Origin: CAZJYI01 sp964550025
Lineage (GTDB): Bacteria > Verrucomicrobiota > Kiritimatiellia > UBA8416 > CAYOBW01
Reading direction: 5' to 3'
Length of the DNA: 64,000 nt
Assembly (NCBI GenBank): GCA_964550025.1
Contig: CAZJYI010000044.1
Span: 11,556 to 75,555 of the forward strand
The notes beneath the pieces are model-generated. The model made no database searches. It saw only the letters and a list, made by a program, of their open reading frames with translations, and was not told where the DNA came from. Made by a program: the position numbers and the translations under genes. Shown one piece after another: positions 44,412-52,983 of the stretch (positions within the stretch are counted from its first letter, which is position 1; the number at the start of each line of letters is the position of its first letter).

Positions 44412-45417
44412 AGTAGAGCTGCAAGTCGATCAGCATTTGCGCGACGGCCTCGTAGCCCATGTCGGAGACGGACGATTCGAACTTGTACGAGCCGATCTTC
44501 ACTGCGTCCTTGAGCCACGGGACGCTGATCTTGGCACGGGCAAATTCGGCATACGTCACGAAGACGGGATCCCCGCCCATCATCCGGGTCTGCCAGCTCA
44601 ACCCGCGCCGACTTACGACGAGGGCGTTCTTCGCGCTGCCAAGCAGCGTCGTATCCAGAACGGCGAAAACATCGTCCCCGGCCGGTATGCTGCAGGCCTT
44701 CACGGCGTTCATCCTGATCGCGTCCGGAATGTCGGGCCGCACGTGCAGGTCCTGATTTGAGTACAGAAGCAGGAGGAACTGGATATGGGCGTCATCGCAT
44801 TCCTCAAGGGCGAAATCCGCACCCCTCTCGCGCACTCGGGCAGCGGCTTCCCCTTCCACGCCCGGCGCCGTCAGGCTGTAGATCCCCGTCTCCGTGCTGG
44901 GGCATTCGTAGGACGGCCCCTTGATGCCGTGTCGCTCCAGATAGGCCTTGAGGGTCGCGCCTAACTCCGTCGGCACGGGATCTCCGCGGACCTCCCGGCC
45001 GCTCCCCGCATCTTTGATCCAGGGCTGCCAGGCCACGCGATCCTGCAGAGTCTCGCCGCCCAGTGTGTAGCGGTGTCCGGCCTCGGCGCTGAAACTCAAA
45101 ACACCGGGTTCCGGGCTCACGTCGAGCCGCCGCCATGGGGTGATGGGAAATGTCCGCAGGAGGTAGCAGAACTTCAAAGTTGCCGTGTGAGGACCGGGCA
45201 GGACATCGAGCCCGTAGTAGAAGGTAGGCGCCTTGCGCCCGTCTATGTCCTGTATCACGATGGAGGACATGCCGAGATTCTTGAGCTGGGCGACCTCGCC
45301 GGGGCTACGTGCCGGGCCGTCATAGAACTGGGTCGTCGAGCCGGGCATCGCGCAGCCACCGGAGAACAGGACTGCGCCCAAGCCCACAGCCAGTAGGATG
45401 AGAACATGCTTCTTCAT
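44404..45417 (-). CDS. Lipoprotein of unknown function
   Basis: A 337-residue protein with a lipoprotein signal (MKKHVLILLAVGLGAVLF, lipobox SGGC), so it is probably anchored in a membrane facing the periplasm. The rest is soluble. The first part has the pattern DVLPGPHTATLKFCYLLR and AEAGHRYTLGGE, seen in uncharacterised lipoproteins that resemble PEGA-like beta domains. The second half (AHIQFLLLLYSNQD onward) is unrecognised. It overlaps atpH tail to tail. Confidence 0.75.
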   Translation of the reverse strand: MKKHVLILLAVGLGAVLFSGGCAMPGSTTQFYDGPARSPGEVAQLKNLGMSSIVIQDIDGRKAPTFYYGLDVLPGPHTATLKFCYLLRTFPITPWRRLDVSPEPGVLSFSAEAGHRYTLGGETLQDRVAWQPWIKDAGSGREVRGDPVPTELGATLKAYLERHGIKGPSYECPSTETGIYSLTAPGVEGEAAARVRERGADFALEECDDAHIQFLLLLYSNQDLHVRPDIPDAIRMNAVKACSIPAGDDVFAVLDTTLLGSAKNALVVSRRGLSWQTRMMGGDPVFVTYAEFARAKISVPWLKDAVKIGSYKFESSVSDMGYEAVAQMLIDLQLYFK

Positions 45418-45736
45418 CGTAGTTTGCTACCTCTCACTTGGTCACCATTCAGCCGTCGGCAACCCCCAACAGGCGCCCTGCTTTCACCGGCTCCTGGAGA
45501 CCAATCTTGTTGTGCTGCTCCGAATCCCGGGTCTTCCAGGGAATCATAGGTGAGACCCGGAGTTAGGGTCAAGATCTTTGCAGGGACCATCGCGAACGTA
45601 CCGGTCAAGAGCGCTTTTTGTCCGTCAAAAGTCTTGCTTTTGGACGCTTCTTGAGCATAATAGGCGCGAATATCCGGCGTGAGCTTTCACCCGGGGGAGC
45701 TTCAAACAGCGCGATGCACTACGGAGGAGGTGCCAG
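45418..45736 (+). other. Intergenic region upstream of the HU gene
   Basis: No gene is supported. A good promoter lies at 45634-45661 and a strong Shine-Dalgarno (GGAGGAGGT, 45723-45731) just before the HU gene. The left part is unique sequence with nothing recognisable. Confidence 0.6.
45634..45661 (+). promoter_or_regulatory. Candidate sigma-70 promoter for the HU gene
   Basis: TTGCTT (45634) and CATAAT (45656), spaced 16 bp apart, followed by about 75 bp of leader and a strong GGAGGAGGT Shine-Dalgarno. This fits a highly expressed nucleoid protein. Confidence 0.55.
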
Positions 45737-46009
45737 ATGACGAAAAGCCAGACTTTGACCTATTTGGCAGACAAGACGGATTTGAGCAAGGCACAGGTGG
45801 GGCAGCTTCTCGAAGAGCTCGCCAGCCTGGCCTACGTGGAAGCGAAGAACGGCTTCATGATCCCCGGAATCGGGAAGCTGGTCCTCGTGAACCGCAAAGA
45901 ACGCATGGGCCGCAATCCCGCCACGGGCGAGCCGATCCTCATCCCGGCCAAAACCGTGGTCAAGTTCCGCGTCGCCAAGGCCTGCAAGGAGGCAGTCCTG
46001 TCGGCATAG
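45737..46009 (+). CDS. HU-family DNA-binding protein
   Basis: A 90-residue histone-like nucleoid protein. The helical N-terminus (LTYLADKTDLSKAQVGQLLE), the GFMIPGIGKLVL turn and the DNA-binding arm with RMGRNPATGEPILIPAKTVV and VKFRVAKACK match the HU/IHF family. It bends and compacts DNA. It has its own promoter, strong ribosome-binding site and terminator, so it is a single-gene unit. It differs from typical HU in the Ala-rich, uncharged turn at SLAYVEAKN. Confidence 0.93.
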   Translation: MTKSQTLTYLADKTDLSKAQVGQLLEELASLAYVEAKNGFMIPGIGKLVLVNRKERMGRNPATGEPILIPAKTVVKFRVAKACKEAVLSA

Positions 46010-46036
46010 CGGTTCATCTGCACTATTGAATCATGG

Positions 46037-46084
46037 ACGGGGGATGTCATGGGGCGTGACATAGCCTGACATCCCCCGTTTTCT
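46037..46084 (+). terminator. Rho-independent terminator after the HU gene
   Basis: A perfect 13-bp stem (ACGGGGGATGTCA with TGACATCCCCCGT) and a 17-base loop are followed by TTTTCT, 27 bp after the HU stop. Confidence 0.85.
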
Positions 46085-46118
46085 GTCTCGTACGGGGGGG
46101 CAAGAAAACAAGGACACT

Positions 46119-48356
46119 ATGATGTTACGAATGCTCATGCTGCTGCCGGCTTTCTGCGCGCTGGGACACGCCGCTTCCAAGCCGGCAACGCGCCCCCCCC
46201 TCTGCCCCGAACCGCACTACGCGGACATCGCACAGCGCGTGGCCGAAGTGCTCCCCGAAGAACACCTCTCCCACGACCGACTGGACGATGGAATCGCCAA
46301 CCGGGCCTGGACCAACTACCTCGCCTCCCTCGACTACGACCGTGTCTACTTCCTGAAGGAAGACATCGACCGTTTCCGGCAGCAAGCGGCTCTGCTTGAC
46401 GACCGGCTCGAAGCCGGGAACATACAGTTTGCCTACGACGTCTACGAACAGCTCAAGGTTCGCGTGCGCGACCGTTGCGACTTCGTGGACCGGGTCCTGG
46501 CGCAGGGGTTCGACCTCGGCAAGGACGAGACCTACCGCTGGAAACGCAAAGATGCGCCGTGGGTGCGCGACCGCGCCGAGTGGAATGAGCTGTGGCGAAA
46601 ACGCGTGAAGAACGAATACGTAGCCCGCCACATCTCGAAGGAGATGGACGAAGAGGAGGGAACGGTGGAAGCGCCGCCGGACATAGCGCCGGACGAGGAC
46701 GCAGGGCTGGAGCCGGCCGAGGCCATCAGCCAGGGATACCGGCGTTTTCTGACAATCCTCGAGGACAACGATGCGGAGTTCGTGCTCGAAAAGTACCTGT
46801 CATCGTTCGCCCTGGCCTATGATCCGCACTCCTCCTACATGTCGCCCTCGACCGTTGCCGATTTCGGCATCGAGATGGGGCTGTCGCTGGTAGGCATCGG
46901 CGCCTTGCTCCGGCCGGAAGACGGCGCGGCCAAGATTGTCCGCCTCATCCCCGGCGGCCCCGCGGACCGTGACAAGCGGGACATCCGGCTGCGACCGGGC
47001 GACCGCATCGTGGCCGTGGCGCAGGGCGACGCGCCCCCCGTCAGCATTCTGCATCTGCCGCTGACCAAGGCCGTCAAGCTCATTCGCGGGGAGAAGGGGA
47101 CTACAGTCGTTCTCACGGTGATTCCCGCATCCGACCCGACCGGCGCCAAACGCAGGAAGGTCTCCCTTGTCCGCGACGAGGTGAAGCTCGAAGAACAGGC
47201 GGCCAAGGCGGATGTGCTGAAGATCGACGATGAAGACGGCGTGTCGCGAACCGTCGGCGTCATCGACCTCCCGGCGTTCTACGTGGACCTGGACGCCGAG
47301 TCCGAATACGCCGCGGACTTCCGCAGCTCCACACGCGATGTGGACCGGTTGCTGCGTCAATTGAAGCGCAAGAAGGTGGAGGGGATCATCCTGGACCTGC
47401 GCAACAACGGCGGCGGATCGCTGCCGGAGTCCGTCAGCATGACCGGCCTCTTCATCGAGGAAGGACCCGTGGTACAGGTCAAGGAACGCTTCGGCATCAC
47501 GCGCCTGAGGGACGAAGAGCCGTACATCGCATACAACGGTCCGTTGGTTGTCCTCGTCAATCGTTTGAGCGCATCGGCTTCGGAGATCCTGGCGGGAGCC
47601 TTGCAGGACTACGGACGGGCCATCGTTGTCGGCGACTCCAAGACACACGGCAAGGGCACCGTGCAGTCCGTAACGAAACTCGGCTCGGACCTCCGCTTCG
47701 GCTCCCTGAAAGTCACCGGGTGGATTTTCTACCGCGTCACGGGCGGATCGACGCAACTCAAAGGAATCACCCCCGACATCGTGATTCCGTCAGCGTTCGA
47801 CTACATGGAATTCGGCGAGGACCATCTCCCGCACGCCCTGCCCTGGAGCCAGGTCAGACAGACGCGTTTCGACGCTACGGGCCATACCGACAACGCGATC
47901 CCTCGACTCCGACGCCTGTCGGAAAACAGGCGTGAGAAGGGAACGCAGTTTGCGGCCTACACGCAGTTGCTGAAGCGGATAGAGGAGATGAACGAGCGGA
48001 AGGAGCTCCCCTTGGACCTCACGTCGCGCCGGGCGCTCGCGGCATCCGAGAAGGAACTCACCGAACTGCAGGAAGACCTGCTCGACGAGACATCGTTCGA
48101 TTCGGAAGATGAAGAACGCAAGAACGACCCCGTACTGGACGAGACTGCACGGATCCTGCTCGATCACATCGACGCACTGAAAGCCCTTCCCGCTCCCGGA
48201 GCCGTTCAGCCGCCGGCGAAAGCCCGGCCGGCCCCGGATGGCAAGGCGCGGGCTGCGCTCCTGCTGCGAAACGCATGGTCGCTCTTTCCCTTCTGCGTGG
48301 CCGTCATCATCGTGACTGTGCCGGTGTGGGTCTTCCGTCGAAGGAACACACCATGA
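46119..48356 (+). CDS. prc: Tail-specific (carboxy-terminal processing) protease
   Basis: A 745-residue periplasmic S41 protease. A signal peptide (MLRMLMLLPAFCALGHAA) leads to the N-terminal Tsp domain (about residues 30-230), a PDZ domain (about 265-345; LSLVGIGALLR, IRLRPGDRIVAV) and the catalytic domain with Ser486 in RLSASASEI and Lys512 in KTHGKGTVQ. DLRNNGGGSLPE is typical of the family. Unlike E. coli Tsp, a C-terminal membrane segment (FPFCVAVIIVTVPVWVF) would anchor it. It degrades proteins with non-polar C-termini in the envelope. Its stop overlaps the dapF start (ATGA). Confidence 0.93.
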   Translation: MMLRMLMLLPAFCALGHAASKPATRPPLCPEPHYADIAQRVAEVLPEEHLSHDRLDDGIANRAWTNYLASLDYDRVYFLKEDIDRFRQQAALLDDRLEAGNIQFAYDVYEQLKVRVRDRCDFVDRVLAQGFDLGKDETYRWKRKDAPWVRDRAEWNELWRKRVKNEYVARHISKEMDEEEGTVEAPPDIAPDEDAGLEPAEAISQGYRRFLTILEDNDAEFVLEKYLSSFALAYDPHSSYMSPSTVADFGIEMGLSLVGIGALLRPEDGAAKIVRLIPGGPADRDKRDIRLRPGDRIVAVAQGDAPPVSILHLPLTKAVKLIRGEKGTTVVLTVIPASDPTGAKRRKVSLVRDEVKLEEQAAKADVLKIDDEDGVSRTVGVIDLPAFYVDLDAESEYAADFRSSTRDVDRLLRQLKRKKVEGIILDLRNNGGGSLPESVSMTGLFIEEGPVVQVKERFGITRLRDEEPYIAYNGPLVVLVNRLSASASEILAGALQDYGRAIVVGDSKTHGKGTVQSVTKLGSDLRFGSLKVTGWIFYRVTGGSTQLKGITPDIVIPSAFDYMEFGEDHLPHALPWSQVRQTRFDATGHTDNAIPRLRRLSENRREKGTQFAAYTQLLKRIEEMNERKELPLDLTSRRALAASEKELTELQEDLLDETSFDSEDEERKNDPVLDETARILLDHIDALKALPAPGAVQPPAKARPAPDGKARAALLLRNAWSLFPFCVAVIIVTVPVWVFRRRNTP

Positions 48357-49168
48357 GGCTGCCGTTCTGGAAGATGCACGGCGCCGGAAACGACTTCATC
48401 CTCGCTGACAATCGTGAAGGGACCTTCCCCGCGGGCGACACCGCCTGGGTGTCGGATGCCTGCCGCCGCCGAACCGGTGTCGGGTCCGACGGCCTCGTCC
48501 TTATCGAGACCTCCACGGAGGCCGATTTCCGCATGCGCTTTCTCAATCCCGACGGAAGGGAAGTGGAGATGTGCGGCAACGCCGCCCGCTGCGTAGCCCG
48601 CCTCGCGCGCGACATCGGCGCGGCTCCCGACGCGATGGCGATTCAGACCATGGCGGGGCGGCTTTCGGCGACGGTGTTGACGGGAGCACACGTGCGCATC
48701 GGCATGACGGATCCCACGGACTGGACCGTGCGGGCGGAGCTCGATGTCTGTGACCAGCACCTCGGCTTCACCAAGGTCAACACCGGCGTCCCGCACGTCG
48801 TCGTCCAGGTCCCGGACGTCGACGCCGTGGATATTGTCCGCCTCGGGCGGGCCATCCGACACCATCCCGCGTTTGCCCCTGACGGCACGAACGCCAATTT
48901 CGTGCAGGTTGACGAACAGGAAGGGATCCGCGTCCGCACGTACGAACGCGGCGTGGAGGCCGAAACGCTTGCCTGCGGGACGGGCGTCACCGCGGTTGCC
49001 CTGGTACTCGACCGTCTGGGAATTGCGGAGTCCCCGGTCGACATGCAGGTCGCCGGCGGCGACACGCTCACGGTCTCCTTCACCGGCCACGGCGACGATG
49101 CCCGTGAGGTGCAGCTCGAGGGACCGGTAGCGTATGTCTTCCGCGGGGAACTGGAGTACGGCGAATGA
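48353..49168 (+). CDS. dapF: Diaminopimelate epimerase
   Basis: A 271-residue enzyme that converts LL- to meso-diaminopimelate for lysine and peptidoglycan synthesis. The two active-site cysteines are Cys74 in VEMCGNAARC and Cys208 in TLACGTGVTA. The N-terminal KMHGAGNDFIL and the FVQV segment are also typical. The gene overlaps the protease stop at the front and the exonuclease III start at the end (both ATGA), so the three are translationally coupled. Confidence 0.96.
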   Translation: MRLPFWKMHGAGNDFILADNREGTFPAGDTAWVSDACRRRTGVGSDGLVLIETSTEADFRMRFLNPDGREVEMCGNAARCVARLARDIGAAPDAMAIQTMAGRLSATVLTGAHVRIGMTDPTDWTVRAELDVCDQHLGFTKVNTGVPHVVVQVPDVDAVDIVRLGRAIRHHPAFAPDGTNANFVQVDEQEGIRVRTYERGVEAETLACGTGVTAVALVLDRLGIAESPVDMQVAGGDTLTVSFTGHGDDAREVQLEGPVAYVFRGELEYGE

Positions 49169-49938
49169 GAATCGCCACGTTCAACGCCAACTCCGTTCGA
49201 GCGCGGCTTCCGCTCGTTCTCGACTGGCTGCGGGCGCACGAGCCGGACGTGCTGTGCATCCAGGAGACCAAGGTACGCGACGCGGAGTTTCCGGCCGAGC
49301 CCTTCGTCGAGGCGGGCTACAACGTTGCTTTCAGGGGAGAGAAGTCCTACAACGGCGTGGCCCTCGTATCCAGGGAGAAACCGCGAAAAACAGATTTCGG
49401 CTTCGATGACGGGGGACCGTGCGATGACACGCGCCTGCTGTACGCGCGGCTCGGACCGCTTCACATCGTCAACACGTATGTTCCGCAGGGGCGTGAGATC
49501 GACCACGAGATGTACCGCTACAAGATCGAGTGGCTGGCGAGACTCAAGGCGTATTTCGGGCGTCGCTTCTCGACGCGCATGAAGGTGCTCTGGCTGGGCG
49601 ACCTCAACGTGGCGCCCGAAGCCATGGACATTCACAATGCCGAAAAGCAGACCCATCACGTCTGCTATCACGTCGACGTGCGCCGCGCTTTCGCCGACAC
49701 CGTGGCCTGGGGCTTTGTCGACGTGTTCCGCAAGCACCACCCCGAGCCCGGACACTACACCTTCTTCGACTACCGCGTCATCAACGCCGCCAAGCGCAAC
49801 ATGGGGTGGCGCATCGACCACCTGCTGGCCACGCCGTCGCTGGCCAGGCGTTGCCGCGACTGTTGGATCGACCTGGAGCCGCGGCTCAAGCCGAGGCCGT
49901 CAGACCACACCTACCTGGTCGCCGACTTCGACCTCTAG
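49165..49938 (+). CDS. xthA: Exodeoxyribonuclease III (AP endonuclease)
   Basis: A 257-residue EEP-family DNA repair nuclease. The metal site begins with TFNANSVRARL, CIQETKV carries the catalytic Glu, WLGDLNVAPEAMDI is the Asp-Asn motif, and GWRIDHLL and RPSDHTYLVADF are the C-terminal Asp and His motifs. It cleaves at abasic sites and removes 3' blocks. It is the third gene of a coupled set with prc and dapF. The last 4 bp overlap the convergent rhamnulokinase gene. Confidence 0.96.
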   Translation: MRIATFNANSVRARLPLVLDWLRAHEPDVLCIQETKVRDAEFPAEPFVEAGYNVAFRGEKSYNGVALVSREKPRKTDFGFDDGGPCDDTRLLYARLGPLHIVNTYVPQGREIDHEMYRYKIEWLARLKAYFGRRFSTRMKVLWLGDLNVAPEAMDIHNAEKQTHHVCYHVDVRRAFADTVAWGFVDVFRKHHPEPGHYTFFDYRVINAAKRNMGWRIDHLLATPSLARRCRDCWIDLEPRLKPRPSDHTYLVADFDL

Positions 49939-51443
49939 CCGCCGGCCGCGCAGATCTGCGCGAAGCGCTCGGCGGCCGCATCCCACGCCGCGACATCGGC
50001 AGGCTGGTACTCCGCTATGGGGAATGCGCTTCGGATCAGGCCCTGGGCGTCGTGCAGGGACGGAATGATCCCCAGCGCCAACGCCTGTACCATCAGGTTG
50101 CCCACGGCCGTGCCCTCTTCGGGACCCGCAAGGACCGGGACGCCGAGGGCGTTCGCGGTGAACTGGTTCAACATGACATTCCTGGTCCCGCCACCAACGA
50201 TGTTGACCACCTTGGTCGTGGTTCCGGAAACGCTGCTGATCTGTTCGTTCACCGTGCGGTACTTCAACGCGAGGCTCTCGTAGACCATCCGCAGATAGGT
50301 CCCGCGATCGGCGGGCACGGGCTGTCCCGTACGCCGGCAGTAGTCCGCGATGGCCTCTTCCATGTTGGCCGGGTTGTAGAAACCGCTGTCGTCGGGATCG
50401 ATGAACGCCGTGAACGCGGGCGCCGCCTCGGTCTGCGCATCGAGGTCCTTCCAGGACGGCTCCGCGCCGTCCGCGATGGTCCACATGCGACGCAGCTCCT
50501 GGCCGAGCCAGCCACCCATGCAGTTCTTGAGAAAGCGAACGTTCCCGATACCGCCTTCGTTGCTGATATTGTACGACATGGCAGCATCATTCGTGATCGG
50601 CTCCGGAATGAGTTTGCCTACGAGCGACCAGGTGCCGGAACTGATGATGAGCGACTCTGACACACTGTCCACCGGGGCCGCCGCAAAGGCGGACGCGGTG
50701 TCGTGCGAACCCACGGCGACCAAGGGGCAGGCGTTGATTCCGATCGAGGCCGCCAGGGGCTCGAGAAGCCCGCCGATGACCGTCCCGGGTTCGACGACTT
50801 CCGGCATCGCTTCCGCCGGAATGCCTAGGCCTTCCAGGATCTCCGGGCTCCACTCCCTGGTCCTGGCGTCCATGAGCTGCGTAACGCTGGCCCACGAGGA
50901 ATCGACCTTGCGTACGCCGCCCAGGTAGTAGTTGAACACGGCAGGAATGGGCAGGTAGCAGTTGCCCGGCTTCAGCAGCTCACCGCGGTTCATTACGAAC
51001 CACAGCAACTGGTTGCTGACGTTAAACGGCTGGAAGTGGATCCCTGTGATCTCGTAGATGCGCCGCGCGTCGATGCGCGCCTTGACCTCATCGATCATGT
51101 TGTCGAGACGGTGGTCACGGTAACAGTAGACCTTCCCGAGGAGGTCGCCCTGCGCGCTGACGAATTGCCCGTCAGCGCCCCAGGTGTCAACACCAACGGC
51201 ATCCAGCGTGTCGGAGACGTCGCGCTTGTACGCTTGCAGGCCGGCCACGATATTCTGGTAAATCAGGATGTCGTTCCAGTAGGTGCGTTCAGACACCGTG
51301 CCGGACGCATCCGCTGCATAGAACGACGTCCCGCCGTGAGAAAAGCGATGAATCTCATCCAGCGCGAACGTCCCGTCGTCGAAGGTGCCTACGAAACACT
51401 TGCCGCCGGAGGCGCCGAGGTCGACTGCCAGCATTCTCTTCAT
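49935..51443 (-). CDS. rhaB: Rhamnulokinase
   Basis: A 502-residue FGGY-family kinase that phosphorylates L-rhamnulose. The N-terminus reads LAVDLGASGGKCFVG, with the phosphate 1 motif. The family segments WNDILIYQNIVAGL, VAVGSHDTASAFAAAPV, SSGTWSLVGK and NIVGGGTRNVMLNQ are present, and the length matches RhaB rather than xylulokinase. AAAGGAGAC precedes the ATG. The class II aldolase gene lies upstream in the same direction, but no rhamnose isomerase is visible. L-fuculose is an alternative substrate. Confidence 0.93.
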   Translation of the reverse strand: MKRMLAVDLGASGGKCFVGTFDDGTFALDEIHRFSHGGTSFYAADASGTVSERTYWNDILIYQNIVAGLQAYKRDVSDTLDAVGVDTWGADGQFVSAQGDLLGKVYCYRDHRLDNMIDEVKARIDARRIYEITGIHFQPFNVSNQLLWFVMNRGELLKPGNCYLPIPAVFNYYLGGVRKVDSSWASVTQLMDARTREWSPEILEGLGIPAEAMPEVVEPGTVIGGLLEPLAASIGINACPLVAVGSHDTASAFAAAPVDSVSESLIISSGTWSLVGKLIPEPITNDAAMSYNISNEGGIGNVRFLKNCMGGWLGQELRRMWTIADGAEPSWKDLDAQTEAAPAFTAFIDPDDSGFYNPANMEEAIADYCRRTGQPVPADRGTYLRMVYESLALKYRTVNEQISSVSGTTTKVVNIVGGGTRNVMLNQFTANALGVPVLAGPEEGTAVGNLMVQALALGIIPSLHDAQGLIRSAFPIAEYQPADVAAWDAAAERFAQICAAGG

Positions 51444-51486
51444 ACGTCATGTCTCCTTTCGTCGCCACATCGCGCCATGACGGCAG

Positions 51487-52107
51487 CTAGCTGCCCTGCG
51501 CCCGAATGGCTTCGATCTGCTCTTCGGTAAGATACCGTGGTTCTCCCAGCGTTGCCGCCGCCACGATGGACTTCGCTGCGTTTTCCGCGGCAACACATCG
51601 ATGATATGCATCCCGCACGTCGGTGCCGACCGCCAGCACGCCATGGTGTGCCAGCAGGAGCGTGTCCGCCGAACGGACCGCCTCGCCAACCTGCGCAGCC
51701 AACTCGGGCGTCGCCGGCTCGACGTAGGGCATCGTCAGAATGCGTCCCAGCAAGAGGACGGCTTCGCAGGTGAGGAAACGGAATGCGCTCGCCGAGTTGA
51801 CGACGCCCGCAAGCCACGGAGAGTGCACGTGAAAGACCGCGCCGACGTCCGGCCTGGCGCGGTAGACGGCGATATGTATGCCCACTTCCGCCGGCGTCTC
51901 GTGAACGCCTTTTGTCTGCCTGCCCGTCTGAAGGTGGACACCGCAGAGGTCCGCCACCGCGAGCTCATCCAGGGCGAAACCGCGCGGCTTCACCCAGACC
52001 ATCTGCTTGGGATCGCGAGCACTGATGCTCCCAGACGTGCCCGTTGCTACGCCCCGCGCCACCACTTTGGCGCCGTAGCGGACGAGTTCTTCCTGGATAG
52101 TTGCCAT
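51487..52107 (-). CDS. Class II aldolase (fuculose/rhamnulose-1-phosphate aldolase type)
   Basis: A 206-residue zinc aldolase. The fold signature ATGTSGSISARD is followed by the catalytic Glu in KGVHETPAEVGIH, the zinc ligands HVHSPWLAG and the later LLLAHHGVLAVG. It probably splits a ketose 1-phosphate (L-fuculose or L-rhamnulose) to dihydroxyacetone phosphate and lactaldehyde. It lies 43 bp before rhamnulokinase, which supports a deoxy-sugar substrate. Related members are ribulose-5-phosphate epimerases and decarboxylases, so the exact reaction is inferred. Confidence 0.87.
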   Translation of the reverse strand: MATIQEELVRYGAKVVARGVATGTSGSISARDPKQMVWVKPRGFALDELAVADLCGVHLQTGRQTKGVHETPAEVGIHIAVYRARPDVGAVFHVHSPWLAGVVNSASAFRFLTCEAVLLLGRILTMPYVEPATPELAAQVGEAVRSADTLLLAHHGVLAVGTDVRDAYHRCVAAENAAKSIVAAATLGEPRYLTEEQIEAIRAQGS

Positions 52108-52143
52108 GCCGTTTCTCCCGGCGCGCGGTGGCTATGCCGGCGA

Positions 52144-52932
52144 TCAGTCGCCGCCGATCAGGTCTCCCAGTCCGCCAAGAATAGAGCCTTCGCCCTTGCG
52201 GCTGCCGCCTCCGGACGGTGCGTGGGCGAGGATACGGTCGCACATTCGCGAGAAGGGAAGGCTCTGCAGGTAGACACGCCCGCGGCCGCTGAGCGTGGCC
52301 AGGAACAGCCCTTCCCCACCGAAGAACATGGACTTGAGACTGCCGGCACGCTCGATCGTGTAGTCTATCTCGCCGGCAAAGCCCACGATACAACCGGTGT
52401 CAATGCGCAGTGTTTCGTTGTCGAGGTCTTTCGCGATCACCGTGCCTCCCGCATGGATAAAGGCCATGCCGTCGCCCTCGAGCTTCTGCAGGATGAATCC
52501 TTCCCCGCCAAAGAACCCCGCGCCAAGGCGCTTGGTGAAAGCAATGCTGACCTTGGTCCCGAATGCGGCGCACAGGAATGCGTCCTTCTGGCATAGAAGC
52601 GTTCCCCCGTGCTCGGCCATATTGATGGGAATGATCTGGCCCGGGTACGGAGCGGCAAAAGCGACACGCCGTTTGCCCGTACCGTTGTTCGTGAAGTGCG
52701 TCATGAAGATCGACTCACCCGTCAGGACGCGCTTGCCCGCCCCAAGGAGCTTGCCCATCAGACCCTCGTTGGGCTGAGAACCGTCTCCCATTTTGGCCTC
52801 GAACGTGATCCCGTCCTGCATGTAGTTCATGGCCCCCGCTTCGGCAACGACAATCTCACCGGGATCCAGCTCGACCTCGACAAGCTGCATATCGTTGCCG
52901 ATAACCTCGTAGTCGACTTCGTGACAGTTCAT
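52144..52932 (-). CDS. AIM24/TIGR00266-family protein
   Basis: A 262-residue protein of the AIM24 family (beta-rich TRAP-like fold). YEVIGNDMQLVEVELDPGE, GESIFMTHFTN, GFFGGEGFILQKLEG and the later FFGGEGLFLATLSG repeat are characteristic. No signal or membrane segment is visible, and the tail is Gly-rich (GGGSRKGEGSILGGLGD). The family's function in bacteria is not known. ATG 52932 is the likely start; the frame is open to 52974. It lies 36 bp before the aldolase gene but probably has no link to sugar catabolism. Confidence 0.9.
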   Translation of the reverse strand: MNCHEVDYEVIGNDMQLVEVELDPGEIVVAEAGAMNYMQDGITFEAKMGDGSQPNEGLMGKLLGAGKRVLTGESIFMTHFTNNGTGKRRVAFAAPYPGQIIPINMAEHGGTLLCQKDAFLCAAFGTKVSIAFTKRLGAGFFGGEGFILQKLEGDGMAFIHAGGTVIAKDLDNETLRIDTGCIVGFAGEIDYTIERAGSLKSMFFGGEGLFLATLSGRGRVYLQSLPFSRMCDRILAHAPSGGGSRKGEGSILGGLGDLIGGD

Positions 52933-52983
52933 CTCTATCGCCCCTTCCGTCGTTGTCGAGCGCGACGATTCCACCGCGGCCCG

